From positions 62,001-126,000 of the forward strand of contig NZ_AUCW01000013.1 in NCBI RefSeq assembly GCF_000429965.1: a DNA stretch of 64,000 nucleotides, written 5' to 3'. A program made the translations under genes and the position numbers. Shown here one piece after another: positions 1 through 9,711 of this stretch; positions within the stretch are counted from its first letter, which is position 1; the number at the start of each line of letters is the position of its first letter. This DNA is from Desulfogranum mediterraneum DSM 13871 (GTDB lineage Bacteria; Desulfobacterota; Desulfobulbia; Desulfobulbales; Desulfobulbaceae). The notes beneath the pieces were generated by a model. The model saw nothing but the letters and a program-made list of their open reading frames with translations. It did no database searches and was not told the DNA's origin.

Positions 1-1446
1 GGTGGGGGCAAAGAGCTCCCTGAGTTCCTCGGCACTGCGGTAGATCAGCTCCCAGCGGAGCAGCTTGTCCAGAAACAGGGAGTCATCATAGAAGGCAAAG
101 TTGCCCAGCAAGAGGGTACCGCCAGGCTTGAGGTGCCTGTGGCACTGGCTGACCAGGGCCCTGAACAGACGGGGTTCGAGGTAATCGCAGAGCCCGGCGG
201 AATAGATGATATCCTGGGGCTCGATGTGGTGCCGCACCCGTCCCAGGGACCATTTGATCACATTCTCACTCATCAGCCGGACCGAGGCCCGATGGGGAAA
301 GACATTGACATGCTGGTTGGTGTAGCGCAGGGCATCGGAGTCGATGTCCACGCAGAGGGCCTCCACCAGCTCGCTGTAGTCGCAGGCTGCCAGGAAGTCA
401 AACAACTCGCGGTTGGGTCCGCAGGCCAGGTTCATGATCTTGGTGCTCTTCCCCAGAGCCGCCCGCTCGCCGCTTAAACGGGCCAACTCTGCGGCAAGGA
501 GCCGGCGCCGCCCCCGGATGGCCAGGGAACCTGGCCGCTGGAGACAGAAGCGGTCGATGATCATGCCCAGGGTACCCTCCCCTGCCGGTTGATCGGCATA
601 GATGTGCTCCATCATCAAAAAATCACCGGCATAGCCCTTGGGCTTAAAGTAAGCACGCTCGGCAAAACGGCTGCGCATGAAGTAGGGGAAGATCTCTTTA
701 AAGACATAGCCCCACATCACCTGCTCATAACCGCTGCCGGCCATGCTCTTCTGAAAAAGCGGCAAGGTCTGGTTGAGTCTGGTCAACACCTGATAGCAGC
801 GCGCTTCACACTCCGGATCCTCTTCCCCCAGGGCCTCCTTCTGCTGGAGTTCATGGGAGAGGTTAAACAACTCGGCCTTGAACCCCTCCATCCGACTGCT
901 GACCCCGTGCCAGAGCTCGGAGTGCATCAGAGAGACCGGCAGGGGTCTGGACTGGGCATAGCGGCCGGACCTCCGGCTGGAGAGGGATTCGGCATAGCCG
1001 GCAAGAGGTTCCCGCTCACCGGCGATCCTCCTGAACTTATGACAGATCTTCCGGGTGATACTGTTCAGAAAGCGCATGTAGAGCTGGGGATCGGCAGCCT
1101 GCAGCTCTGCCATCACCCGCTGGTTGAACATGGCGATCTTGGCCCCTTCGGCTGCCTTGATATCCCGCACCCTGGATTCACCGTCAAAAAAGCCGATCTC
1201 TCCAAAGAACTCGCCCTCACCGATCAGGGCGACGGTGATCCGGGTGTCATGGGCATCGGTGTAGCTCACCTCAACGCTGCCCCTGTTGACATGGTAGAAG
1301 GCATCGGCAACGGTCTCCGGGGAGAGGATGGACTCACCCGGGGCAAAGGCCAGCTGAACCGCGTGGTCGAGTACCGCGGCCAACAGCTCCTGATCATCCT
1401 GGTCGGCAGCAACCGCATGAGAGGTGGGGACAGGATCTGGTTTCAT
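1..1446 (-). CDS. Cyclic nucleotide-binding domain / SAM methyltransferase fusion (3' end outside window)
   Basis: The gene reads leftward from an ATG at 1446 and runs off the window after 482 codons, so the C-terminus is missing. Residues about 25-145 resemble a cyclic nucleotide-binding fold, including an EGEFFGEIGFFDG stretch typical of CRP-type cNMP domains. A helical linker follows, then a class I methyltransferase with the SAM-binding motif NLACGPN at residues 339-345. The pairing resembles proteins annotated as extracellular-factor (3-hydroxypalmitate methyl ester) methyltransferases, but the substrate cannot be read from sequence. An upstream ATG runs straight into a stop, which fixes the start. 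It probably couples a second messenger to methylation (inference). No helix-turn-helix DNA-binding domain is visible, so it is not simply a CRP regulator. Confidence 0.85.
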   Translation of the reverse strand, partial: MKPDPVPTSHAVAADQDDQELLAAVLDHAVQLAFAPGESILSPETVADAFYHVNRGSVEVSYTDAHDTRITVALIGEGEFFGEIGFFDGESRVRDIKAAEGAKIAMFNQRVMAELQAADPQLYMRFLNSITRKICHKFRRIAGEREPLAGYAESLSSRRSGRYAQSRPLPVSLMHSELWHGVSSRMEGFKAELFNLSHELQQKEALGEEDPECEARCYQVLTRLNQTLPLFQKSMAGSGYEQVMWGYVFKEIFPYFMRSRFAERAYFKPKGYAGDFLMMEHIYADQPAGEGTLGMIIDRFCLQRPGSLAIRGRRRLLAAELARLSGERAALGKSTKIMNLACGPNRELFDFLAACDYSELVEALCVDIDSDALRYTNQHVNVFPHRASVRLMSENVIKWSLGRVRHHIEPQDIIYSAGLCDYLEPRLFRALVSQCHRHLKPGGTLLLGNFAFYDDSLFLDKLLRWELIYRSAEELRELFAPT

Positions 1447-1573
1447 AGAGGCTCCATACCATGGCAAAGGGTTCAGGCCGCCCCCTTGGAGCGGCGCCGA
1501 AAAAAGGGCAGGACGAAATGTTCAAGGCCGGGGCCCAGCCGAACCATAACCATCAAAGGTTCTCCCCGGCTGT

Positions 1574-2875
1574 TTAAAAAATCCTGCTCAGGCCAAGGGT
1601 GAGGGCATGGGCTCCGCCCCCGCTAAAGGTCCCATCCACTCCGGCGATGCCGGCTGCCCCGGGATTGGTCAGCGAACGATTCTTGGTATGATGATACATA
1701 TAGGAGAGGCCGATGCTCAGCTGCTGACTGTAGTGATAGCGGATCCCCAGGGAGTAGACCAGCGCATCGGCGTCCGGCAGCTCAAAGCCCAGGGTTTCGG
1801 CTGGGACAGGGGTTTCTTCCAGGGCAATGCCCAGGGTGGTGGTCAGCCGATCGCTCCAGTCGTACCAGATCCCCAGCCTGAAGGCATCGCTGTCCTGCCA
1901 CTCTTTGCTCAGAGGCAGGTTAAAAACCGCCAAAGGCGGGCTGGTGATGGCCTGGTCAAAGTTGGTGTCGATCTCCTTGAAAACCGACCAGAAGGTTCGA
2001 TCCCAGACCAGCTCGACGGTCAAGTCCTCCCAGGTCCAGGCAGCAGCCACGGCCCAGACTGCAGGCAGGGGAACGGCCAGGGAACCGCCGCCGCGGTAGC
2101 GGGCTGCGCTTACCGATCCGGCCAGAGCCTGGAGCAGGGCCTCACCTTCCAGCTCCAACTCCACCTCGGAACGATAGGTGGTAGCCAGGCGGAAGCCGGG
2201 ATTGGGCTGAAAACTGACAGCCAGGTTGTAGCCGTAGTCAAAGCCATCACCATCCAGTGAGCGTCCCAGGCTGGAGAGGGGCGCGATCTCTGCCCCGGGT
2301 GGGTTGGTCACCAGGTTCTCCACCTTGCCCCGGCCATAGAGCAGCCGCAGCCCTCCAGCCACGCTGAGGGACTGGTTGATGCTGTAGCAAAGGGTGGGGT
2401 TCGCTTCAAAGACCTGCAGCGAAAAGTCCCGGGCCGACATCCTGGGATAGGGTTGCTCCCACTGCTTGGCCAGGCCAAAGGGAGCGGTCAGCGAAAAAGC
2501 GAATCTCAGCTCGTTATACCGGGGCGAGACCAGGTGGAGCAGGGGGAGCACAAAGAGCTCCTCTGCAGAGCTGCCATCCAGCAGCGGGGAGCGGCGATCA
2601 CTGTAATCGATTGCAGGCAGCTGGAGCAGGGTCAGGCCCGCCTCTGCCTGAGCCCCTTCGCTCAGCAGCCCCAGGTTGGCGGGGTTGTAGTAGGCGGCAT
2701 CGGCTCCAGGGGTGTAGGCGACGTGGGCCCCGGCAAGGCCGACGGCAGCAGCCGACTGATTGGCGATCCTAAATCCTGAACAGTGGGCCGATCCGGAGAT
2801 CAAGAGGAGAACAAGGGCCGTCAACCAGCCAAGTTGCAGTTGGAGAAAAATAGTGTTTTCTTGAAGAGTAGGCAT
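1574..2875 (-). CDS. OmpP1/FadL family outer-membrane transporter
   Basis: This is a 433-residue beta-barrel of the FadL/TodX type, which carries long-chain fatty acids or other hydrophobic molecules across the outer membrane. A signal peptide covers about residues 1-33. The mature protein begins SGFRIANQSAAAVGLAGA, followed by ADAAYYNPANLG, the classic N-terminal FadL hatch motif. The chain ends in phenylalanine (LSRIF), as expected for a BamA-inserted barrel. Length matches the family. The ATG lacks a clear Shine-Dalgarno sequence. It lies 127 bases upstream of the methyltransferase gene on the same strand and may be co-transcribed with it. The substrate is unknown. Confidence 0.93.
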   Translation of the reverse strand: MPTLQENTIFLQLQLGWLTALVLLLISGSAHCSGFRIANQSAAAVGLAGAHVAYTPGADAAYYNPANLGLLSEGAQAEAGLTLLQLPAIDYSDRRSPLLDGSSAEELFVLPLLHLVSPRYNELRFAFSLTAPFGLAKQWEQPYPRMSARDFSLQVFEANPTLCYSINQSLSVAGGLRLLYGRGKVENLVTNPPGAEIAPLSSLGRSLDGDGFDYGYNLAVSFQPNPGFRLATTYRSEVELELEGEALLQALAGSVSAARYRGGGSLAVPLPAVWAVAAAWTWEDLTVELVWDRTFWSVFKEIDTNFDQAITSPPLAVFNLPLSKEWQDSDAFRLGIWYDWSDRLTTTLGIALEETPVPAETLGFELPDADALVYSLGIRYHYSQQLSIGLSYMYHHTKNRSLTNPGAAGIAGVDGTFSGGGAHALTLGLSRIF

Positions 2876-3370
2876 AGGGGTAGACCACGGCTGCGCGAAA
2901 GGCCACCTTGACCTTGATCGAAAATCTCATTTTCCAAGGCACCCTAAAGAAAAAACTCCCCCTCCTGGACAGGGCCGACAGGTGACAATTGGCCATCCGG
3001 GACAGAGCTTTGCTCTTATTATGCGTCAAAAACGTGGCTGAAACAAGCTCTTTTCCTGGATCTGGCAGAGCTGCCGGCCATTTTTCCCACCACTCCAACA
3101 ACCGGGACTTCAGTTACCAACAACACCTGATCCTGACCAGGGCCTACCGGCCCCAGCGCTCCTCTGCCTCGTGGAGGAGCCATTTTCTCCGACTCCGGCC
3201 ACTTCAGTCTTGACAGCCCAGGGAAGATAATGCGACTACTAGAGTATGAATCATCGTCTCCTGCCTTGATATCCTTAAGCAATTGGCACAGAGCACCATG
3301 CCCTTGGGAAAAACGCAGCAACAGGAGCAGAGAACCAGGCCCAACCACCCATATCTTCACAGGATCACCC
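2876..3370. other. Intergenic region between divergent fadL-like and aminotransferase genes
   Basis: These 495 bases separate two divergently read genes, so both promoters should lie here. I see no convincing protein: the open frames on both strands lack ribosome sites and family resemblance. A TTGACA hexamer at 3211-3216 has no good partner at -10 spacing. A small hairpin (CTCCTC/GAGGAG) lies near 3159-3179. I see nothing else I can name. Confidence 0.4.
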
Positions 3371-4237
3371 ATGCCCCGTATCGTCTATGTCAATGGCCGT
3401 TATCTCCCTGAACACCAAGCCACGATCTCCATCTTTGACCGCGGCTTCCTCTTTGCCGACGCAGTCTATGAAGTCTCGGCCGTGCTCAACAATCGTTTGA
3501 TAGAAAACCGGAACCACCTCCGCCGACTGCACCGTTCACTGGACGAACTGGCCATGGACTCGCCCCTGACAGACCCGGAGATTGTTGCGGTCCAGGAGGA
3601 GTTGATCCGGCGCAACGAGCTCCGCGAAGGGGTCGTCTATCTTCAGATCAGCCGCGGCGCAGCTGACCGGGACTTTGTCTTTCCCACCGGGGCACAACCC
3701 ACGATGGTTGCCTTTACCCAGGTCAAGCCCCTGCTCTCCTCTCCCCAGGCCGAGGAGGGGATCTCGGTGATCACCACCCCGGATATCCGCTGGGGTCGAC
3801 CGGATATCAAGACCGTCGGCCTGCTGGCCTCCAGCATGGCCAAGATGCAGGCCCTCCAGGCGGGAGCAGACGATGCCCTACTGGTGGACAGCGAGGGCTA
3901 CATCACCGAAGGCTCGGCCTGTAATGCCTACATCGTCACCACGGACAACACCATTGTCACCCGTCACCTCAGCCAGGCCATCCTCCCGGGGATCACCCGC
4001 AGTTCGATCCTGGAGCTGGCCAGGGAGGCCGGCCTCTCCATCGAGGAACGTCCCTTCTCGGTTTCCGAGGCCCTGGCAGCCAGAGAGGCCTTTGTCACCG
4101 GTTCAGCCGCCTTTGTCCTGCCGGTGGTAAAGATTGACAACCGGCAGCTCAACCGCGGCAGGCCAGGCCCCCTCACCACCAGGTTACGGAAGCTCTACAC
4201 CGAGAGGGCCCTCCGGGAGGCAGGGGAAAGGGATTAG
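3371..4237 (+). CDS. dat: D-amino-acid transaminase (class IV PLP enzyme)
   Basis: This 288-residue fold-type IV aminotransferase probably interconverts D-alanine and D-glutamate for cell-wall synthesis, using 2-oxo acids and PLP. The N-terminus (RIVYVNGRYLPEHQA) and FDRGFLFADAVYEV are characteristic. The PLP-binding lysine is K147 in DIKTVGLL, at nearly the same place as in the Bacillus D-amino-acid transaminase, and EGSACNAYIV forms the phosphate-binding side. An in-frame ATG 141 bases upstream adds 47 residues with no homology, so I take the ATG at 3371, preceded by AGGA. A branched-chain or aminodeoxychorismate enzyme of the same fold is the alternative; the length and N-terminus favour the D-amino-acid type. 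Confidence 0.88.
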   Translation: MPRIVYVNGRYLPEHQATISIFDRGFLFADAVYEVSAVLNNRLIENRNHLRRLHRSLDELAMDSPLTDPEIVAVQEELIRRNELREGVVYLQISRGAADRDFVFPTGAQPTMVAFTQVKPLLSSPQAEEGISVITTPDIRWGRPDIKTVGLLASSMAKMQALQAGADDALLVDSEGYITEGSACNAYIVTTDNTIVTRHLSQAILPGITRSSILELAREAGLSIEERPFSVSEALAAREAFVTGSAAFVLPVVKIDNRQLNRGRPGPLTTRLRKLYTERALREAGERD

Positions 4238-4341
4238 GCGATCAGGCTTGAGCGCTGATCCAAGGCCCCCTGCTGGTTGGCCTTGCTCCCCCCTCTTCTC
4301 TGCCGATGCTCTCCCCTGCTGAAAGGATATTGATCTCGATT

Positions 4342-7194
4342 ATGAAGATACTGAACAGATTCTCCATCCGGACCAAGCTGTTCCTGGCCTATAGCACCAT
4401 GTTCCTCCTCATCTTCCCGCTGAGCTTTTCCCTGCTCTACCTCCAGTTTGAGCAGAGTCTGAGCAGCAACATTGAGACCGAGCTGCGTAAGGCCAACAAG
4501 ATCATCGGCGACATGGTGGAGACCACCACCACGGTCTCCATCAGGAACCATCTCCGTGCCACTGCCGAGAATAACCTTCAGATCATCACCGCCATCCATA
4601 ACCGCCACATCCGGGGCGAACTCAGCGCCCTGGAGGCCAAGCAACAGGCCACGGCCCTGCTCCGGAGTCAGACCATCGGCACCACCGGCTATATCTACTG
4701 CATCGACAGTACAGGGACCTTCCGGGTTCACCCCCGCAGCGGGGTCCAGGGAAAAAGTTTTGCCCATCGACGCTTCATCCAAGAGCAGGTCGCCCTGAAA
4801 ACCGGCTACCTGGAATACCTCTGGAAGAACCCCAATGAGGCCAGCGAACGGTCCAAGGCCCTCTACATGTCCTACTTTGAACCCTGGGACTGGATCATCT
4901 CTGTTTCCTCCTACAAGGATGAATTCTTCGAGCTGATCAACATCGAAGATTTCCGCGATAAGATCCTGGATCTCACCTTCGGCACCAGCGGCTACACCTT
5001 TGTCCTGGACAGCCGGGGCGAGCTCGTCATCCATCCGAAAATCAGCGGGAACCTCTTGCAGACCAGTGATGCCGGGGGCGACTACATCTTCCAGGAGATG
5101 ATCAACCGCAAAAACGGCAGTCTCTACTACTGGTGGCAGAACCCTTCAGAGGAGCTGGCCCGGAAAAAGTACGTGGCCTATACCTTTCTCCCTGACTTTG
5201 GCTGGATCGTGGCCTCATCCATCTATGCCGAAGAGGTATTCGCCCCCCTGGTCCGGGCCAAGAAACTCTTTGCCATCATCCTGATCTCCTCCCTGGTGAT
5301 CACCGCCCTGGTCACCCTCCTGATCAGCGCCACCCTCCTGACCCCCTTAAACAGCCTGATCCGGCAGTTCAACCAGGGAGAGCATGACTGGACCATTCGG
5401 ATGCCCCAGGATCGGAGGGATGAAATAGGCCGGCTGGCGATCAGCTTCAACCGCTTCATGGACAACCTGGAAGCCGCCAACCAAAAGCTCCAGGAGGAGA
5501 TCATCATCCGCGAGGACAAAGAGCGGCAGCTCCATATCTTCAAGGAGGTGTTCAACAATATTGTCGAAGGGATCTGTATCACCGATGAGAGTGCCTGCGT
5601 ACAACTGGTGAACCCCGCCTTTGAGCGCATCAGCGGCTACCAGGCCAGGGAAGCCGAAGGAGCGCACCTTGAACGCCTGAAATCCGACCAGGACGATCCC
5701 GATTTTTTCGCCGCCATCTGGGAGCAGCTCCGCCTGCAGGGCCACTGGTCTGGGGAGATCGTCAACCACCGCAAAGACGGGACCGTCTATCCGGAGCTCT
5801 TGACCATCAGTACCATCGAGAACCCTACGAGCCACGCCCTCCACTATGTGGCGGTGTTTCACGACATCACCGAGCTCAAGGAGAAAGAACAGCAGATCAG
5901 GCACCTGGCCTATCACGACCCGCTCACCAACCTGCCCAACCGGAAACTCCTGGGAGACCGCCTCGGCCTGGCCATTGCCCGGGCCAGGCGCAACAGCAGC
6001 CGCATCCTGATCCTCTTCATTGACCTGGATAACTTTAAGATGGTCAACGATACCATCGGCCATGCCATGGGCGACATTCTCCTCCAACAGACCGCCGGGC
6101 GGCTGAGGAAGGCCACCCGGCTCAACGATACCGTGGCCCGACTGGGTGGAGATGAATTCATCATCATGGTCCCGGACATCGAAGATCCCGCAGAGATCGA
6201 GGCAGTGGCCAAACGAATTCAGTCGATCTTCGACCAGCCCTTTCATCTGAACCAACAGGTCTTCCACATCACCTGCAGTGTGGGCATGGCCCTCTTCCCC
6301 GACGACGGCCTCACCCCGGACGAGCTCTTGAAAAACGCCGACACGGCCATGTACCACTCCAAGAGCCAGGGCAAGGACATGTACCACCTCTTTGCCTCGG
6401 AGATGGAGGAACATCTCCAGCGTCGGGTGATGCTGGGAGCCGCCCTCCGTCAAGCCGTGGAAAAGGATGAGCTGGAGGTCGCCTTCCAGCCCCGGGTCGA
6501 CAGCAGGAGCGGGAGAACCATCTGCCTGGAGGCCCTGGCCAGATGGACCAAGGGTGACGGCACCAGGGTCCCGCCCAACATCTTCATCCCCCTGGCCGAA
6601 GAAAGCGGGCTGATCGTTTCCCTGGGCCAACGGATCCTTGAACGGGCCATCCGGGATTTCCAGACCATCGAAGAACAGACCGGGCGGCCCCTGCGGCTCT
6701 CGGTCAACGTCTCCTCCCAGCAGTTCAGCGACCAGGGGTTCCAGGAGATGCTCAGCACCTGCCTTGAGCAGACCGGGCTTTCCCCGGCCAAGCTGGAACT
6801 GGAGATCACCGAGTCGCTCCTGATGGAATCCAAGGATGCGGCCCAGCCCCTGTTGGCCTGGCTGGACCAACAGCAGATCATGCTGGCGGTGGACGACTTT
6901 GGAACCGGTTACTCCTCCATGGCCTACCTGAAAAAACTGCCTATCTCGGTGCTGAAGATCGACAAGTCCTTTATCGATGATATCCTCACCGATAGCGACA
7001 GCCGGACCATTGTTGAGACCATCATCCTCATGGCCACCAAGCTGAACCTGGGCTTGGTGGCCGAAGGGGTGGAGTCCCAGGAGCAGCTGGCCTGCCTGCA
7101 GAAGAGCGGCTGCAACGAGATCCAGGGCTACCTGTTCTCACCACCCCTGCCGACCGCAGCCTGTATCGACTTCATCAACAGCGAGCAGGGGTAG
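4342..7194 (+). CDS. Membrane Cache-HAMP-PAS-GGDEF-EAL cyclic-di-GMP enzyme
   Basis: This 950-residue signalling protein contains both a cyclic-di-GMP synthase domain and a phosphodiesterase domain. In order: a transmembrane helix near residues 10-32; a large periplasmic region with two Cache-like repeats (each with a GTxGYxxxxD-type strand followed by a W-containing strand) up to about 300; a second membrane helix near 307-332; HAMP to about 385; PAS to about 515; GGDEF at 602-606; and EAL at 730-732 with a later DDFGTGYSS loop. Both catalytic signatures are intact, so either activity is possible. The Cache part probably senses a small extracellular ligand. A start at 4306 would add 12 residues; 4342 places a basic N-terminus directly before the first membrane helix. 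Confidence 0.93.
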   Translation: MKILNRFSIRTKLFLAYSTMFLLIFPLSFSLLYLQFEQSLSSNIETELRKANKIIGDMVETTTTVSIRNHLRATAENNLQIITAIHNRHIRGELSALEAKQQATALLRSQTIGTTGYIYCIDSTGTFRVHPRSGVQGKSFAHRRFIQEQVALKTGYLEYLWKNPNEASERSKALYMSYFEPWDWIISVSSYKDEFFELINIEDFRDKILDLTFGTSGYTFVLDSRGELVIHPKISGNLLQTSDAGGDYIFQEMINRKNGSLYYWWQNPSEELARKKYVAYTFLPDFGWIVASSIYAEEVFAPLVRAKKLFAIILISSLVITALVTLLISATLLTPLNSLIRQFNQGEHDWTIRMPQDRRDEIGRLAISFNRFMDNLEAANQKLQEEIIIREDKERQLHIFKEVFNNIVEGICITDESACVQLVNPAFERISGYQAREAEGAHLERLKSDQDDPDFFAAIWEQLRLQGHWSGEIVNHRKDGTVYPELLTISTIENPTSHALHYVAVFHDITELKEKEQQIRHLAYHDPLTNLPNRKLLGDRLGLAIARARRNSSRILILFIDLDNFKMVNDTIGHAMGDILLQQTAGRLRKATRLNDTVARLGGDEFIIMVPDIEDPAEIEAVAKRIQSIFDQPFHLNQQVFHITCSVGMALFPDDGLTPDELLKNADTAMYHSKSQGKDMYHLFASEMEEHLQRRVMLGAALRQAVEKDELEVAFQPRVDSRSGRTICLEALARWTKGDGTRVPPNIFIPLAEESGLIVSLGQRILERAIRDFQTIEEQTGRPLRLSVNVSSQQFSDQGFQEMLSTCLEQTGLSPAKLELEITESLLMESKDAAQPLLAWLDQQQIMLAVDDFGTGYSSMAYLKKLPISVLKIDKSFIDDILTDSDSRTIVETIILMATKLNLGLVAEGVESQEQLACLQKSGCNEIQGYLFSPPLPTAACIDFINSEQG

Positions 7195-7279
7195 AGCGTC
7201 CTGCCGGGCGCAGCAGCCATGATCCGGGGACTCCCCTGGCCGGCAGCAGGCAGGGGTGAGCGGAGAGAACCGGAGCGGC

Positions 7280-8437
7280 TCAGGAGAGCAGGCGAGGCTC
7301 GTCGCTGCCCCGATCCTCCACTGGCCGGTGGAGCTGCAGGGTTCTGCCGGTGGCCCTGGCCTGGCGGTAGGCATCATCGTAGATCTTCGACCGCTTAGAG
7401 CTGACCTTACGCAGCCGAGGGTAGCGCTGGCCGACGAAACGCTCCAGCCGCGCCTCGGTGGCGACCAGCGCCTCAGAGACCTCGGCTGTGGCTGCTGTGG
7501 CTGCGCCGGCCACTGCTGCTCTCTTTCGTTCCTCGGCCAGCTGCTCCCTGAAGCCGGCCAGCAGCCCAAGATAATAGCTCTTCTTCGCCACCCGCCGCTC
7601 CCCCCTGATGGCGGCGCCGTGTTGCTCCCAGAGCACCTGCAGCCGTTCTTCCAGAAAGGCAAAACAGTGCGCGGCAATGGCCACCTGTTCCCTGGAGCCA
7701 AAGAGTTCGATGGTCTTATGACTCCTGTCCGTAATGGGATCATACTGGGAGGCACAGATCACCCGGACATAAAAGAAGGTGTTGAGCAGGGAACAGATGG
7801 ACTTCAGGTGGACCGCCATCCGCTGCCTGCCGGTGTTGATGGTCCGCTGGATCAGGGGCTGTTCTTCGCTCAAACTGGCCAGGGAGAGCTGGTGGCGACG
7901 GAGCAGGCTGCCGGCCTTGGCCAGGGCCAGGCTGGCCTCATGCTCGTTGGCCGACTCTCCCAGGGCCAGGAGTTTGCGGATCTTTTCCAGAATCTTCTGG
8001 TCCGGAGAGACCGGATCAAGCCGGGTCAGCCCCTGGAGGAACTCGGCCGTATCGGCGCTGGCCCCCTGGAAGGCCGACTCCACCCCGAGCCGGTCGCAGG
8101 CCTCTTTAAAGCCGCGGCCATGGGCAGGTTGGTCAGCAGCCAGGAGCTCGCTGCAGAGCTGATGGGCCATCTCATGCTTCAAGACCTGGATGGTCACCGG
8201 CCAGGGATAGTTGGCGATCAGCTCGCTGCTCAGGCTCAGGGATCGCGACCCTGCCGACCAGCAGCCCAGGACCCGGCGGGAATGGCTGAGCCGGAAGACG
8301 GGCGGCTCCAGTTTGAGCCCGTACTGGTAACAGATATCATCATACTCCCGCCCCAACTGGAGCAACCAGGCCTGCTCCAGCCTGGAGCCGAGTTCCCGGG
8401 CCGACCTGCTCCCCTCCTCCCTGGTCCCGGCCTTCAT
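7280..8437 (-). CDS. SprT-like zinc metallopeptidase with DUF2786
   Basis: This is a 385-residue protein with an N-terminal SprT-like zincin domain. HEMAH lies at residues 88-92 and a third histidine at about 106 (HGRGF), giving the metal site expected of this family. Residues 147-190 match DUF2786 (KILEKIRKLLALGES, then HEASLALAKAG), and the rest is helical and basic. SprT-like domains in eukaryotic Spartan act on DNA-protein crosslinks; whether that applies here is unknown. It overlaps the upstream M48 peptidase gene by four bases (ATGA), so the two are translationally coupled. It converges on the GGDEF-EAL gene across an 85-base gap. Confidence 0.87.
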   Translation of the reverse strand: MKAGTREEGSRSARELGSRLEQAWLLQLGREYDDICYQYGLKLEPPVFRLSHSRRVLGCWSAGSRSLSLSSELIANYPWPVTIQVLKHEMAHQLCSELLAADQPAHGRGFKEACDRLGVESAFQGASADTAEFLQGLTRLDPVSPDQKILEKIRKLLALGESANEHEASLALAKAGSLLRRHQLSLASLSEEQPLIQRTINTGRQRMAVHLKSICSLLNTFFYVRVICASQYDPITDRSHKTIELFGSREQVAIAAHCFAFLEERLQVLWEQHGAAIRGERRVAKKSYYLGLLAGFREQLAEERKRAAVAGAATAATAEVSEALVATEARLERFVGQRYPRLRKVSSKRSKIYDDAYRQARATGRTLQLHRPVEDRGSDEPRLLS

Positions 8438-9711
8438 GCCCTCTCCTCCCCGGACGTTTCCTGCTCGGAAAGCTCCAGTTGCTCCAGGGCACGAATCCTG
8501 GCCAAGACCGGCGGGTGGCTGTAGTTGAGCACCACATGGAAGGGGTGGGGGGTCAGGTTGCTGAGATTGGTGACGCTGAGCTTCTTCAGGCCACGGATCA
8601 TGCTCCCCCGCTCACCGGTGGAGGAGACGGCATAGGCATCGGCAGCATACTCGTGGTGCCGGGAGACCGCGTGCAGGCCGATGGAGAGCAGGGTGGAGAT
8701 GGGTGCATAGAGAAAACCGAAAAAGACCAGCCCCCCATGGACCGAGATATGCTCCATCTGAAAGGCGGCAAAGAGCTGCTCATTACCCAGAAAGAGCGAG
8801 AGGAGATAGAACATGACCCCGGTCTGGGCCATGGAGAGCACCATCATCTTGAGCAGGTGTCTTTCCCTGTAATGCCCCATCTCATGGCCCAGGATCGCCA
8901 CCAGTTCGGCAACGCTCAGCTTCTCCACCAGGGTGTCGAAGAAGACAATCCGCCGGAATCGGCCGAAACCGGTGAAAAAGGCGTTGAGCCGGGTAGACCG
9001 TTTGGAGCCGTCCATGGTATATATTCCCTGGAGGGCAAACTGCTGGCCACGGGCATAGGTGGTGACCGCCTCCTTCAGGGCCCCCTCTTCCAGCGGGGTA
9101 AAGGTGTTGAACAGGGGCATGATCACCACCGGGGCAAGCCCCTGGACCACCACCACAAAGACCATCACCGCAAGCCAGCAGTAGAGCCAGCCCAGGGGAC
9201 CGCTGACGGCAAAAAACCAGAGGATAAATCCCAGCAGGGGACCGCCCAGGAGCACGGCCAGCAGCGCAGTCTTGACCAGATCCAACAGATAGGTCTTCCA
9301 GGTGGTGGTGTTGAAGCCGAAGCGTTCCTCCAGGACAAAGGTGGAGTAGAGGCTGAAGGGGAGATTCACCACAAAGGAGAGCAGGGCCAGGAGAGCGATG
9401 AAGATCAAACCCGTGGGCAGCGCAGAGAGGCCCAGGGAACGGGCCAGGAGATCGACCTGGTTAAACCCGCCTACGAGGATAAAGACCAGGGTCAGGCCGG
9501 TGACCGTGCTGCTCTGGACCAGGGAGAGGCTGGTGCTGACCCGGGTGTACACCTGGGAACGCCGATACTCCTCTTGATCGTAGACCCCTGCAAACTCCGG
9601 GGGCAGCAGCGGGGCCAGGGCCCGCAGGTTCAAGAGGGAATCGACCAGGCCCAGCAGATAGTGGAGGCAGATAAAACCTACGATACAGAGAAGATAAACA
9701 TTCATAGTCAT
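8434..9711 (-). CDS. M48 family membrane metallopeptidase (Ste24/CAAX protease-like)
   Basis: This is a 425-residue integral-membrane zinc peptidase. The N-terminal half contains several membrane helices and resembles the CAAX prenyl protease N-terminal domain (RSQVYTRVST, FGFNTTTWKTYLLDL). HEMGH is at 276-280 and the third ligand is in RHHEYAADAY (about E354), so the active site is complete. In bacteria such proteins take part in membrane-protein quality control or envelope maintenance. Only bacterial family members are implied, since no prenylated substrate is expected. The start may be this ATG or the ATG two codons later; neither has a strong ribosome site. The gene heads a two-gene unit with the SprT-like gene. 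Confidence 0.92.
   Translation of the reverse strand: MTMNVYLLCIVGFICLHYLLGLVDSLLNLRALAPLLPPEFAGVYDQEEYRRSQVYTRVSTSLSLVQSSTVTGLTLVFILVGGFNQVDLLARSLGLSALPTGLIFIALLALLSFVVNLPFSLYSTFVLEERFGFNTTTWKTYLLDLVKTALLAVLLGGPLLGFILWFFAVSGPLGWLYCWLAVMVFVVVVQGLAPVVIMPLFNTFTPLEEGALKEAVTTYARGQQFALQGIYTMDGSKRSTRLNAFFTGFGRFRRIVFFDTLVEKLSVAELVAILGHEMGHYRERHLLKMMVLSMAQTGVMFYLLSLFLGNEQLFAAFQMEHISVHGGLVFFGFLYAPISTLLSIGLHAVSRHHEYAADAYAVSSTGERGSMIRGLKKLSVTNLSNLTPHPFHVVLNYSHPPVLARIRALEQLELSEQETSGEERA

Noticed and set aside
2769-3101. 110-codon minus-strand frame upstream of the FadL gene
   Set aside because: Overlaps the FadL start out of frame, with no homology.
3230-3370. N-terminal extension of the D-amino-acid transaminase
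   Set aside because: The extra 47 residues have no homology, and the later ATG has a ribosome site and gives the family length.
5347-6870. Long minus-strand frame inside the GGDEF-EAL gene
   Set aside because: Antisense shadow: the plus strand encodes intact GGDEF, EAL and PAS motifs.
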